The position numbers were made by a program, and so were the translations under genes. 64,000 nt of DNA, taken from Styela clava. Taxonomy: Eukaryota > Chordata > Ascidiacea > Stolidobranchia > Styelidae. Below are positions 38,501-52,101 of this stretch, one piece after another. The stretch lies in contig NC_135261.1 of the NCBI RefSeq assembly GCF_964204865.1, forward strand, positions 13,516,001 through 13,580,000, given 5' to 3'. Numbering within the stretch: position 1 is the stretch's first letter; each line of letters starts with the position of its first letter. The notes beneath the pieces were generated by a model that worked only from the letters and a program-made list of their open reading frames with translations, did not search any database and was not told the origin of the DNA.

Positions 38501-39460
38501 AAGTCTTGCGTTTTGCATCTCCGTCATTGAAGTAAATGACTCATTTTATTGATTAATTAATATAATTCTTTTCAATGTTATCACTTCTTGTCTCTGGACA
38601 AGGTTCCAAAAAAGCATAAACACAAAATAAATATGAATGCCTATCGGCGGTCAGTCATGTCGTCATATCCAATGCTGTCATTGGCTTGAGAAGAAACACT
38701 CGCGGTTTTGCTTTGGGCAAGATTTCAAAAAAAAGTCCGTTTGATGTCGGTCATTGCTAAAAGGATCTTTATTTGCGATGTGAAATCAACAATTCTAAAT
38801 CAATTATCATCGTGTGATTAGGTTGGGAGCATCACATTGCATTCCACCTCATTTACTCAGCATATTGTTCGCTTTGCGCAGTCTGCCGAATCAAGAAATT
38901 AAAAATCGACAATTTATGAACCGCGACCAGTACAACTTCAACGATTCAATTTTTTCAGAAATTCGATAACTAGTATTGACAGAATTCCGCCACGAAATAA
39001 GTTCAAAGCATTTTCAGCATAGAAATATACATGAGGAGGAATTGTCTTCCGCTGCAGTAATTTACCATATCCATCTCATTTTCTCAATACTGTACAACAA
39101 AATGAGAAATGATATCTAGTAAAAAATATTCGTTATTCGATAAAAATCTTCGATATTTCTATATTTTAACGCTTGTGCAAAATTTCACCTATGGCCCTGT
39201 TGGCGATTAAATTAATTATTGCACACAATAGACCTTTTTACACATACCATTGCACAAATGAAGATTGCAGTCAGTACAGCTATTTCTATGTAGTACGCTG
39301 TCAATACCCTCTGCGGCAATCCTGGAGGAGGACATGATTTTTGCTGGATCACCACAGGCGAGCTGGTTGAATCCAAATAGATTTCGTTGAATGTTGTGTT
39401 TGGTTCGACTTGAGACATTCTTTCATCAAACATTTCAGTATACGTTTGAATGGTAGCCAT
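23524..39460 (-). CDS. Vasopressin/oxytocin-family G-protein-coupled receptor
   Basis: Class A GPCR in the plasma membrane, expected to bind an oxytocin/vasopressin-like peptide. Seven exons on the minus strand: 39248-39460, 33500-33675, 32580-32760, 31560-31664, 26706-26829, 26230-26385 and 23524-24029. All phases close, giving 486 residues. NTT at 21-23 is an N-glycosylation site before TM1. TM2 region [15 protein letters not shown] and ALFQVLP closely match V1a receptors. C129 and C203 form the usual disulfide pair. DRYLAIRYP follows TM3 (153-161), then ILSTPQ after TM4. [12 protein letters not shown] opens TM6. [17 protein letters not shown] (332-348) is TM7 with the NPxxY motif. The last exon has a long in-frame AT-rich stretch that may be a retained intron. 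Intron 1 is 5.6 kb. The family is strong; subtype and ligand are inferred. Confidence 0.9.
24030..26229 (-). other. Last intron of the GPCR gene
   Basis: 2.2 kb between the TM6 and TM7 exons. No conserved exon, transposon ends or RNA gene recognised. Confidence 0.6.
26830..31559 (-). other. 4.7-kb intron of the GPCR gene
   Basis: Between the exons for extracellular loop 2 and TM5. Mostly AT-rich, with a short (AT)n run near 29910-29928. No supported gene on either strand; a 68-residue plus-strand frame at 29291 lacks any recognisable feature. Confidence 0.6.
33676..39247 (-). other. Intron 1 of the GPCR gene
   Basis: 5.6 kb, donor ATG|GTATGT after TM1 and acceptor TATTTTCAG. On the plus strand near 35750-35855 there is a TATA-like ATTATAAATA followed by GC-richer sequence and ATGTATAAAG|GTTCG, which could be a short first exon of an unrecognised gene. 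Otherwise nothing is supported. Confidence 0.45.
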
Positions 39461-42400
39461 TGTTTGTGTGGCAACTTCCGACCAGAAAACGGATTGAAAC
39501 TAAATTGAAATTGAACACAATAGAATGTGTACAACTTAGTATAATTCTGTGAAAAATTAAATTCATAAATAGTTAGTTGTTAGTTAGTCTTTATCAATAA
39601 AACGCTCAAAATACCGAGCTGCATTTAAATATTGTGGAGAACGCACAAGTTATAACAATCTGACTGATATAATGCATGCTATCAATATACATATGCATAT
39701 ATATCATTCGACTGTTATTCAAATATTACGGTAGTAAGCAATAATTGAATTAGGGTCCATAGCGTTTATGACTCAGGAATCAGAATCAGCCGTCTCAACT
39801 ACCGTATGTTCAAAGAAAGATATCATGAATATTAATACCAACAGTCTCGTCTAAATCCATTATTGACTTAGATTTATTTGTGATTTTGGCAGCCCAACTA
39901 TAGCACAATTTGAAGATAGCAACTTGAAACTGACTTTTTTATGCGGCTGCAAGTTGCAGTAGGTGGCAGCGCTTGGTATGGTCGGAATGCCACTGGGCGG
40001 TAATTAGCGGTATCAGTTCCGCCACTTTGTTTACGAAGGTCAGTTTACCGCCCTGGCTTTAGCAGCATTTTCTTCTGATTCCCATACAACATGCAGTTAT
40101 TAGTCCATTTTGCGAAAATACCCGACTTTCGTGCTTCATAGTAATCAGATGAAGGAACTGGCAAAGTTGACTACCATCAATATAAAGAAAGACACAACCT
40201 AAAACCGGTCAGCAAGAATCTCTCTTCCATATTCAAATACAGTTAAAATATGCAGTCCTCATGTTACTAGTATGACCTAATTCACGTTCTGAGATACAGA
40301 ATGAAAATAAATGATACGACCAAATGTTATCGACTAACTGTCCTAATTTCACCACTGACCACTAAACAACCTCGTTCTAACTTTTTGTCTTGACAGTTAT
40401 AGTTTAAGACTATACTGAAAATTCTATAATCTTATTCTAACTTCCAAGTATTACAAAATTGTCTGATTTGGTCCTACAGCTTACATGTTCGTCGACATTG
40501 GCTAGATATGGAATCGAGCACTGGACTTGAATTGGCTAGACAAAACAAACATCCATCTTCTATCGCGTAATATATTATACCTAATCCTTCATCAAGTCCT
40601 TCAAGTTTTCGATTTTTTAATATAACGCTAAAATCAATTATGAATTTCTCTTGCATTGATCGCGGAGGCGTTTGATGCTTGCATAGGATTATAAGTAAGA
40701 TTTTAGAGTTAAGATAGGTTAATTTATGCCGGAATATCATATACCGAGAAAAATGGAAGCTTGGCTAGAGCTGTGTCTCGCAATCTACCCCTTTAGCAAA
40801 TATTCACCGTCTTTATGTGCAGTATCTTCCCTATGGATACTCATATTAACGACTCACAATGTAACACAAGAAATTTACACCAAACACTAAATTTTTCCAT
40901 GGCAACCGATGTTTCCTTCTGTCTTTTTCAAGAATACACTAGCACTATCAAGCTCAAAACGTACTCATGCACTGTCAATAAAGCCAGAAAGAAATTCAAA
41001 TCTCATTTATTCATATATCGTGTTTAACGAATAAACTGTATCCAACATTTAGCCCACTATTGAATAAAATTGAAGGTACGAACTCTACCTGCAAATTTAG
41101 TTAACCTATCGATTATTAAGTATCGACCGAGTATCTGCATGTCAATTCTCGAACCATTACTGCAATTTCAATATTGATATATTAAATTTCGAAGTATCGA
41201 CCCAATTTATAGAAGTGAATCCTTAAAACACTATTGCAACAATATGAAACATAAAATCGAAGGCTTCAGTGAAAGCAAATCGTATATGATACAACTGTCT
41301 TATTGAAAGATTGGAATACCGCGGGGAAAACTAATTAAAATTACTTTTCCATTGAAATGACGTTAACAAGTATATTCTCAATTTCATTTACTACTTCAAA
41401 AAAACGTCCTAACATTTCGAAAAATTAATGTTATAATAGTTACTTCCTCGCCGCTGTATAATTTCTACACCATATCATTTCGGTACCTCTCCTGCTGTGT
41501 TACATATTAATTTATTATTTTTGTTTGTTTTGAACATACTTTTACATCTCAATAATTTCATGGCCAATCTGCGACTCTGTGTCGTATACTATACTCAAAA
41601 TACGCAAAATTTGTTGCGCCCGCGGGGTTGACGTTCAAAATTGGATAAATATAGTTGATGTGATAAAACTATAAATTCTGTGTGTGTATCTTAAGAAAAT
41701 TATTTATAGGCCAACGCGTGTAAATATTTTTACTTGTAATCGGGCCCAATTTCCTAGAATAACAGCACTAAAATTTTATCAAACAGCATTTTAGAATTAT
41801 ACTTACTGTTTACACTAATATAATCATCTGAAATTTTCAAATGCAAATGATATTCTATGATATAATGAAGTTAGAATATCTTTTCAATTTTCGCAAACTC
41901 TTTTTTTCGAAATCTCAAAAATTTTCTTTTAGGCGTTCGAATTTTTCCTAAAAAGCTTATTCATTATCGACAATACTGACTGCAACATTTGAGTTTGATC
42001 TATTCAAAAAAAATTAAAATTTTCTTCTAGATGCATTGCAAAAATAACGAACATATTCGAGCCACCCTTTTTTGATTTTTGCGCTTGATACTGTTGCTCA
42101 GTCTGTTGTGAGCGAAAGATCCTCGAGAAAGACGGATAAGCCGTTTTTAATGACCCTCAACCGTCGCCTTCTTCCCATTTAACCAAGATAGAAAAACGCA
42201 CATCGCTTAAATACGGTGATTAGCGCAAGCTTTAGGCGCATTTGAGAAGATTAAAGAATAAATATATCGAACTTTTTATGCTCAATTAGACCTATGATAA
42301 CGTTGGCCATACGTTCTAAAACAGATATAGATATGTCATTTTTTAACTGATAGTTTCCGTGCAAATAAAATCAATCAATTAATTAAAGCTCACTTGTAGC

Positions 42401-44845
42401 AATGGTATATTTAGGTGCTCTGATAAATACATTTTATAAATCGCGACTCTAGAATAACGAAATATGAAAGTAAGTCTAATACTGTTCTAGTCCACAGAAT
42501 GAATTTATTCTAAATATATGAACTGGTTGTTGCCACAAAAAATAAGTTGAAAAAAAAGAGAACAAAATGTTTATGTATTTTTTAATGACAACGAAATGAT
42601 TAAATATCAAGTCAAAACTTTAATCTGGCATATAAAACAACTGAAAGCGGCCTCACTTCAGTATTATGAACTCATCTGAATGCTATTAATGAAGGAAATG
42701 TGCTGCTGCCCATTACTCGTCCGTATTTTAGATCCAGAACTAATGAGCGGCATGCCTGTCAGAGCTTTGAATCAATTCTAGCAGATATAGATTAGACAGA
42801 TTCCCAATCGCGTATTATTATTTTAGATTATGCAAACAAACGTAAGATAAATAAACCTCATTAGAAATTATTATGCATAATTAACTCACACACTAATGAT
42901 CCCGATCAAATATTTGTAAACGACGTGCATTTTGGAGAAGGGAATTATGTTATAATAATCCCAGCACGTCTGTATATGTGATCCATTTGAAAGATGCAGT
43001 TTGAACAATTTTTAAATATAGAGTATTTCTGCTCTTCAAATATACCTACCTGTGTGTCTTTGACTTGCTCGCTAATGCGAATCGTCTCATTACTATTGAA
43101 TAATATTCAGTTACAGAATTACCCTGATTTAAAGTCGTATGGCTCCCAACGAAGCCAGTGATGTAAGAAGAGTAACAATATTTTACCAATTAACGATTGA
43201 AAATACACTATTTACATAAAAGATACAAATGCGAAACATTTCCGCTGTGCTTCCGAGTATCCTCCCTGTATCGCCTTTAGAGACCAACACGCTTTGGGCC
43301 GTCCCAACCATCTGATGCCGCGTACCAGTGAAATCAATAGAAAATATGATTTTTAAAACTAAGAATAATAATCTTATTTAGTGTTATGGTTGAACAAAAA
43401 TTGTGAATGCCGATTTACTGTTTTCATCAAGTCTTCTAATTCAACACGTCCAAGAAGATTGGGAAATATATTCGAAAAAGCTTACTTATCAAATTGCATG
43501 TCGTGTTCTGCAGCGAAATCACTCTATCGACCAAAATTCACTCTTTCAAATGATATACGCAATCGTAAATTGATGTAGCATAACATATACTTTGTTTTGT
43601 TTGCCAAGGAGACCTCGTATATTTATCTTGGCACGAATTATATAAACGTATGAAAAGGTATGATAAGTAAATAGCTGTATTTAGTTTGTAAATAGCTGTA
43701 TTCTTTATAATAGAAAGGTAGGCATGTTAGAGCATCTAAATATCGACATTCATATATACTCAACACTAGCATTCGCTGAATATATAGTGTACTAACAATT
43801 GGGTATACCAGTAAATATTTTGTTGTTTAAAAACATTTTGCAATTCTGTTACTGTGCGGAACGCGTCTATAAAGTCCGAAGTTATTTTTGTCATTAACGG
43901 CATCTGGGTTGATGGCTTTCCCGGCAACTAACATCACATAAATTGAATTAAGAGATTACTTACGCTCTTTTAATACCATAAATAGCATATGTTGATTTTG
44001 GGATATTAATTTGCATCCGGTCAACATAATGTTCATCGAGTAGCAATTCGCAAACTATTTTGAGAAATCAAAAACTTTCAGTTATTGGAAATATTTTTTT
44101 TAATAATTAAAAGACACACGAATTTTCAGTTTTTTTTTAATATAGTATAAATTTTATAGAAAGGACGTGAACAAGTATGCACCAAAGAGATAGAAAAATA
44201 TAAAACAAGTTTGATATAAAACGAAGAAATACATGCATTGTGGCAAAAATAGTAAATAAAATAAGAAAAGGCAGTATTCAAAGCTAACTAAAGAAATTTG
44301 TCTTTAAACACACATAATTGAAATAGCCTTAGAATATATAGATTTTAAACTTAAGAAGATAGGGAAGAATTATAATAAACCCCGTTAAGTGACAAACCTT
44401 GAATTACTAACCAACTTTTTGTTGAATTTACGCTTTAAGTGCGAAGGATTGAAAATCTTTTTATGACGTTATACATTGTTCGGAATTATGGAACAAAGAA
44501 ATGAGACTCCGTGATTTTGAGAAAACAAAGACTAATTTCGCTTTTAATTATGGTTTATATAATTTTCCCCCATTTCTCGTTTGATAATAAAAAGAATGCA
44601 ATAAAGATGAAAAATCCAGCATTGTACTGGTAAAAAACATTTTTTGCTCTTTTATAAAGCTAAATAAAAGCATTTTTTTTAAAAAGTTTTTGATGATTAA
44701 AAAATGGAAATAAAAAATAAAATTTTTATATATTCGAGCTATGCTGTCAAAAATAAGGAAAAATGCACGAATTTCAGCGTTATTATAACCACATATCATC
44801 AAGTTTAATACTACATAAATTGTTGAGTAATTTCTTCAGCGTTGT
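39461..44845. other. Intergenic region upstream of the GPCR, without a supported gene
   Basis: Contains the presumed promoter and 5' UTR of the GPCR (minus strand, above 39460) and the 3' flank of the DUF3504 gene. A plus-strand TATAAAA at about 42634 precedes a short frame (MLLMKEMCCCPLL..., 33 codons) that I cannot assign. Other frames up to 88 residues look like chance in AT-rich DNA. Confidence 0.4.
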
Positions 44846-47800
44846 TCATATTATGTTTGTCAATACGGTAAAATTTTGATTTGTTATAGATTTGATTTCT
44901 GGTATGTTACTATCGCCAGCGATAATTGTTTCGGAAAGTCCCTTTCTTGGGTTAACCATATCCATGATACCGGTTGTGACGTCATCTTGTGACGTCAACA
45001 TATGCATATTCCGACCATAAGGTTGAAATTCTTGTCTAAGATCGGAGTTGTTCATTTTTTGGATGAAGGGACCAATTTGGGGTGAATTTCGTGCGCCACC
45101 TCGCGACAGGAAAACGTGGCAATTTTCTAGTCGCGCCCGTTTTGTTGGTTGGTTGGTATACGGAGGCGGTGGATGTATATTAGAATGCCCGGAATGGTTG
45201 ATTGACGTGATCTCCTCATAAGTGCGTTTGTAACAACGTGTCATCTCATTGGCCTGAGAATCTCTCATTTGATGTTGACCACCTTTGATTGCGTTAGGAG
45301 GGATCATACTCTCCCTCATATCATTCTGGTCTGGAATATTTTCATAAGGGTTCATTTCACAACCAACTGGATATTGGTAAACCGAATCGGCATTTTGCAA
45401 ATGTGCTGTCGCTTGCCCGTATGTAAGATGCCCCGACGACTTATAGTACGCATGTTGCGGCTGTGTGTAAACGTTATTTTGAGCCAATTGCTGTGCGTGA
45501 TTTTGACGATAGTTCGCTCGTTTTGCCACGCCCATATTTGATTTGGCGGACTTCTGCGAAGTTTTGTCTCCGGATTTTCCTCCTGATTTTTTCCTCGATG
45601 TACTGAATTGTTCTAATGCGGTGGTGCGAACACAATGATTTGTATATCGTTTGGAAAGTTTTGCAGCAACTAAAAAAAAATGGCTTTGATTATTTGTAAG
45701 CCTAACAGTATGTGCATTTTAAAGCAGAGCTATGATTATCTGAAGCCGTGAATCGAGACCAATGATTGAAATATATCTGAAGCAAGCTATAACTAACAAT
45801 ATTGCCACTTAAGCCAGCAAACGGAAATAATGAAACGTAAAATTCTCCAAACGGTCGGGCAGTAGACTTTTATTAATTTCGCCATGCAAGCCCCAAAGCA
45901 CACCAATAATAATGTCAGGAAATATCATCGTCGCATACCTGAAATATTTGCCATCATTTGCTGCAGAGCTTTCTCGCCGATCGGCGCTTTACCATACCAC
46001 ATGGGAGAAGTTGGAGTCGATTTTCTACGAGGTTGTTGAAATAATCGACCTTGAAGCGGGTGGAGTTTTTGCAAATATGCTTGATAACTATGTACAGGAC
46101 AAAGCTCACCCCCTGTTTCGTACATTCGAATCTGGAAAAAGGGGAGATTTTCACATTTAGATTTAACAAAGTGTGCGTTGAGGAAATATAAATGGCAAAA
46201 TAGTTTGACAGAAGTACATTTAAACCATCCACGATAAATAAACGTAACAAGGTCACCAGACATCACCTCAGATGCCGCGATCAATGCAAATTTTGTCAAA
46301 TAACTTAATTTATCCAAACAATCACATTATTGCTGGCATCTGTAAAGCAGGTGACAATTAACTAGCTAGCATATACCAAATAGAAAAAGACTCAAGCCCA
46401 TTGACCTTGATTGACAGGGTTTGTTGAGGATGTCGTTTTACCACAAGTTGTAGCATGAATGCAAAACACAACCCTACAAGTAGTAGTCAATGCCGCGGGC
46501 CATCTCGTTTAGGTAAAATAAATAGGCAACTACAAATGGCATGGTTGAATAGTACATGAGCGGAAAGGGCGTATGACATTTCTGAAGAACCTCGTTATAT
46601 AGTTTCAATCATGTTTAAAACTCGTGGCCAACAAATATTTCACATGATCAGAGCACCGATGCATCCGCTGATACGAAAAAAGAGGACATGAATCAAGCGA
46701 AGGAGAATGGTAGTAAACAGAGAAATTCTCTTTTTATCCCTTTTTTTCTATATATTCTATCGTTTATGTATATACTTCATCTGACCAAATAAAATAAATA
46801 TTGAATATGCTGAACTAATAGTATTCTGTTCCGTTACTCCTGCTTACAAATGCTTTTTGTGAAGCGAAGGCGTTAAACTCGCGATATTTTGTGATCACGT
46901 CAATCACTTCTATGAACAACTTTGTTAGAAATCACGACACCCCAAAAGTCTCCTTCCTACACATACGGTCGGTCTCTTATACAAAAGTGAACTCTAAAAT
47001 ATGATGTAGGCTTGTCTATTTCCATGTTTGCTGAAGTTTCTCTTGCAAACTGCATTCAACAATATATGTACCTGTTATATAACGATCGCTTCATCATATA
47101 TATATTTATTTTAATCTTACCTCATCTGTATCGTTTCCGGGTTTTGCGTTGGGAGCTCTTGATATATACGCTCTGTAATTATGATCTCGAAATATGTGAA
47201 AAGAGCTCCTAGTTAACTTTTCTTGTGGCTCAGAACCTTTGTGACAAAAATGAAGCGTGATTTCAAACCAGACCTGAAAAATTCATAAAATGAAAGTTTA
47301 ATGTATCGAAAACGCAATAATATAAAAACTAGAATTCAGTTGGAAACCGAAGACTTATCGATCGAAGGTTAGGGGATCCCCCAAAACAGTTGTCTTACTC
47401 TATAGTGACACCGTGTGTCCCATCACTAATTAATTAATAACTCGCTAATTATACGACATAATCCATCCAAAATCGATAGGCTTCTGATCCGAGCTAAAAT
47501 GAATGCACATGCAAAATTTGGAGCAGATTGAAACTCGCTTTCGTGAGATATCGCGTGCATCTAACACACAGACAAATGCCTATCAACATACTTACCGACC
47601 AAGATCGATAAGTAATGAGTTTGGTTAGCGTCGATCTTTTGTTGATGACAATGTATGCACTTAACGAGATTTTGATTTAGAATCAATTGGTGTTCTGTTT
47701 TAGCTCAAAAATATCAGATTTGAACCAATTAACGCTCTAGTAGAAGCACTGAGCTTGCTTTAATAACTTAATGTGTGTTGTACGTTTTTATGCAGTTACA

Positions 47801-50800
47801 TCTACGTCACAAACGAAGTTCTATACACAAAGAAGAAACCGAATGTGAGGCGTAGGGAATTTTTCCTGAAGAGCAGGAAACACACATATTCCAAGCACAT
47901 ATATAAAAACACACATATTCCAATCCAGTGTCAAATTTTAATACCTTTCTTAGCAAGGCTAAAGGACTTCCCGTTCCCAACACATTGGAATCGTACATTT
48001 TTCTTAGATCTGCTATCGAAATGGGTTGTTTGTGTGTTATTGTCTTCCCGATACCTTTGAGAATTTTCAGCTGTTTTTCTAAAGTATCGTTGGATGACCT
48101 AGAGAAATAAATAGAATAAATCAAATATATGCATTACTTGGTAGTTAATAGAACTGACAATCAGAACCAGCCATCCCCAAATGTTACAGAAGGCATGCAA
48201 GTTGTCTTATACACGAATCTAAGTTAATCATATTCATAAAATGCTTCAAAGTTGTCCACCCAAGAATGGATACTAATCTAGCAAAATTTTAACATTTACA
48301 ATAATGTCAGTATCGAACTAAAAATTTCAAGTTTTACGTACCTGAATCTTTCATCTGTCACGATATCAAAATCTGCACAAAATGGCTTTCCTTTGAGATG
48401 TTTATTTATCATGGCACGTAAATTGAAAAGACTGTTTCTTCCATAGTAATCCCCATTTGACTTTCTCACTTCAGACCAAAATCTGCACAGTAATTCATTC
48501 AATTGCTCTGGTGTCAGCCTCTCAAACTTCTCGTTGATGGACATATCCACACACCAAGCTGAACACAAATCATCATACGCATATTACAATGCAATATTGT
48601 ATTTAGATTAAATATATTGTGCACGTATATTACGAATAACAACGTTATTACCGTAAAGTGAAGTAATTCCCATGATACACAATTAGAATAAGTTCTACGA
48701 TTTAATTTTAAGAATTCATGTGATGATTACTAAAATATATTTAACGTATAATTTTATAAATCTATACCGAAATGGAGTATCAGATATAAATTGAATTGAA
48801 AGTTTAAGTTGCTTGTGATATAGATTCAACTGGAACCTGTAGTTTTAAGTGTACATAAACAGGAGGCAATTTCATTTCTATCAGTTCATAATGAAGTATA
48901 GGATTATGTCAGCTGTATGAACGAGTTATTTAAACGAGGGCCAGTGACATTTTATTCTTGTTACCATTAATCTTGTGCAAATTAGGCAGTCACGTTGCGA
49001 AATTACATTTATTTATATTATTTACTCTATGCTTCCAACTTGCGGCAAAAGCAAATGGGAATATTTATGCAACGTTTTGCCCGCAGGCGAAGACTATCAT
49101 TACCGCGAAAGCGTCTCAAGATTCAACCCCTAATCTGTGTCGACAATAATACCAGGTGTACAAGAGCCATCTAAAATAGACAGCATGATTAGCGTTTCTC
49201 AAAAAATTACGAAACCCGATTAGAAGGCATGAAAAATAACAACTAAACAAAAGGTTGCTTAACTGAGTAATTGTCGAATCTGAAGGAGCGTATTATAAAT
49301 GTACAAAACGGTAAGGCCTTTGTTGCAAAAATAAACTGCCAAAATGCAAAGGGCAGTATAACTCCGTTAGGTTATATACATATATATATTTTAACAGTAA
49401 CCATGATAAACTTACTTCCCAAAATCTACGTTTTCGAAAAAAAAAAACATGAAGCACTTCAAGTGCAATACAAACTCGAAGAACTCTGCATTGGGGTATA
49501 AGACAGAAAATTATCATTACGTATGTATATATATAGATACAAAACATATGCGTTTTAAATCATATATTCGGCTAAGTAAATGCTTTTGGATGTATGGTAT
49601 AGAACCAGTGGAAAATTGGATTGAATTTACTGAAATGGAATGACGACAAATGTCTTTTTCATGGTTGATAGCGATTTATAAATAAACATTTCACTGCACA
49701 TCCGTCAGTGTATTGTCATCACGTTGCAAGTCATAAGACTAACGACGACAGATAAGTAAACAAAACACGCTTACTAATGCATAGATGACAAATAAATAAA
49801 CGATGCTAGTTTGTGAATAAGTGCTTGCGTTTATTATGTCAATTTCGTGTGTACATAGAAATCGCAAATTGTTTTTCAATATTGATTTGACTAACAGATT
49901 GGTTTTAACTAAAAAGTAGAGTTTGTTGAAAAATTCTATATAGTTTCTCCAATTTTGTGGTATATGTTTAATTTGCTATATTTACAAATATCTTGTCATT
50001 GAATAATAAAAAAAAAAGAATTACCTTTAAAAACTTTGACTCCCCATTTTTCATTGTATGCCGTTTTCTTGCTCGACACTTTTTCATCTGCACCAGGTAT
50101 TTGTCCGTTTTCATGTGAAAGTTCAGCAAGCAGTAAATCATCATGCAGATCTTCTCCGTGCCTAGAAAGATCACTTACGTGTGACGGAAATCTTTCATTT
50201 TTCATTGCCGAGTTTGGTAGTACAGATTCCTTCAAATTTCGAGAGAAAGTCAGGACATCCTGCGGCGCATCTTCTATGCTGCTGCCTGACCGCTCTGCAG
50301 ACTGATTTGATGGAGACGTTGTCAAATCCATCAGAATTGAGCTTCCAACACCACTGTCGCTGCTGACGCTGTAATCTCTGTTTCGCCCTACGTTACCACA
50401 TATTGGAAAAGTCTGCGAAATGCCACTGTCCACCTCAGCCATGTCCCCTCGTAACAAATCAGAAAACGTGCGATTTCGAATTTCTTGAAAGGAGGGTTGG
50501 GTAGTTGGTTGCCCAGCATTCACAAACGGCTGTAATTTAGCCACATTTTGAGCTTCGTCTTCATTCAACATCACGCGAAGAAAATCTTGTTCTCCATTCG
50601 CAACAGGTTGACAAGTTGAGACGCGAGTGTAAGATCTATCATCACCAAAAGTTTGAAAAACGACTTTTCGTTGTTCCCATTTTCCTTCGCCTAAACTGGG
50701 TTTTAATTGATTACTCAGCATGAATTCGTCAAGACTGAAGGCATCGTCAAACATGCTGTCTGGTGTATCAAAAACATTCGCAGGCATTGGGGGTTCTCCA

Positions 50801-52101
50801 TAAAAATTAAACGCTGCCAGATCAGGAGACTTTGTTTTTGTATATGTCGTCAAATCTTTAGCTTTCACCATTTCTGTTTGGAACAAGGTGAAACATAGTT
50901 ACATTTTTGTCCTAAACCAAATAGTTACTTCTAGAGAACCAAAGTTGCCAGACACATATGTACGGTTTACTCTATCAAATGATAAACTAATTTTAGAAAA
51001 TGAAATTTACAAATGAGGTTATCGTATTTAGATTCACAGATGGGAAACTATAATTGATTTGAATGATGTGCTCAACTTGATTTTTACATACCTGCTGAAT
51101 TGAAGTTTTTATTTTTACTCTCCGTAAGATCTATTGGAGCACAAAAATTTTCTTCGTCAATATATTCAGTAACTGTAAAAAGAAGTAAAATTTTGAGTTT
51201 GGATTGTAAATTATAAAGTCTAGTCTGCTGATCTATCGAAGCATTAAATATCAACTATTTTTACTTTGGTGAATTAATGGCGTCAGTTATTGATGTTAAA
51301 GAATCATCCCCGGGGATTCGAAATTGACATTTTGACTAAATCAGAGTTTTTTTTGGGTGCATTTTGGTTCATTAAAAGTCGTATTTCGATCTTCTGCCAT
51401 TTTCCTTTATTTGTTATTATAGAGTTCATCTATGTACATTAGCATCGTACACGGTGATAAAAACTGTTCTTGCAAGGTTACTAATGAAAATGACAACAGG
51501 TCAGTACTAAGTAGTATTAAGTTGTCAATTTTTTTGAATCAAAATTCGAATGGTGATTTGAAGGTTGAAAACCAATAGTACAAAAGGACATTGGTTTGTT
51601 TATACTATAATTAATCTAAAACTACTCGTTTCATATTGTAGGTTACCAGTGCCCTATAAAAAACTAGTATTCTTGAGTAAAAAGTGATATTATGCTAGTA
51701 AGAGGCGCACAACTACTATAATACCAGAGTTGTAAGCGGTTTCTGTGTTTTTAATAAATTTTGGCTAAATTTTACTTGTTTTGTAGATTATTTATTCTCA
51801 TACCTTGATTGCTCGTTGAACCTAGCTCAGCTAAATTAACTTTGCAGTCATTATCGAATGAAGCTGTTCCAGAATCTTCAGATTGAGTATCACTTTTTAT
51901 AGCTGAGATTTTAAAATATTCTGAAATATCGTTCTCTTCGTCAATTTGATCGTTTGCACGAATTCGTTGAAGAACCTCGTCTGATTCCGACTCCACCCCA
52001 CCGAAGCAAGATTTCAGTCCTGTTTTGTTCAAGTGAGTATCACGCGATTCAGGATTTGTTGTCGGTGACGAATTGTCGACTGATCTCACAGATTCAATCA
52101 T
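44846..52101 (-). CDS. DUF3504 (Crypton-derived, ZMYM/QRICH1-like) protein
   Basis: Eight minus-strand exons: 51804-52101, 51092-51172, 50025-50873, 48342-48558, 47945-48098, 47121-47273, 45939-46131 and 44846-45669. Phases close over all junctions (922 residues). Residues 1-400 are acidic and serine/threonine-rich without MYM zinc fingers. From about 400 the DUF3504 core of ZMYM2-4, QRICH1 and KIAA1958 is clear: KWGVKVFKAWC, LCRFWSEVRKSNG, LRAMINKHLKG, KQPISIADLRKMYDSNVLG, LLRKVWFEITLHFCHKG, MYETGGELCPVHSYQAYLQK, LFQQPRRK, MWYGKAPIGEKALQQMM and KLSKRYTNHCVRTTALEQF. The domain is known to derive from Crypton tyrosine recombinases. Here it stops after H660-x-x-R663 and a basic/Gln-rich 260-residue tail follows. 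Probably nuclear; function unknown. The start ATG follows an in-frame stop closely. Confidence 0.85.
46132..47120 (-). other. Intron of the DUF3504 gene
   Basis: About 1 kb between exons six and seven. No repeats or RNA genes recognised. Confidence 0.6.
47354..47612. mobile_element. MITE with CTTATCGATC terminal repeats (copy 2)
   Basis: Reverse-oriented copy of the element at 16804-17055, with the same ends and interior. It lies in an intron of the DUF3504 gene between the exons at 47121-47273 and 47945-48098. Confidence 0.8.
48559..50024 (-). other. Intron of the DUF3504 gene
   Basis: 1.47 kb between the large acidic exon and the first DUF3504 exon. Splice signals are AAAG|GTAATT and TTCAG|CT. 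Plus-strand frames of 60-80 residues at 48958-49643 lack features and are not supported. Confidence 0.6.

Noticed and set aside
45269-45541. Plus-strand 90-residue frame
   Set aside because: Antisense shadow of the last DUF3504 exon.
45954-46256. Minus-strand 100-residue frame in another register
   Set aside because: Shadow of the exon at 45939-46131, whose phase is fixed by its neighbours and by similarity.
50036-50366. Plus-strand frames up to 89 residues
   Set aside because: Antisense shadows of the large acidic exon of the DUF3504 gene.
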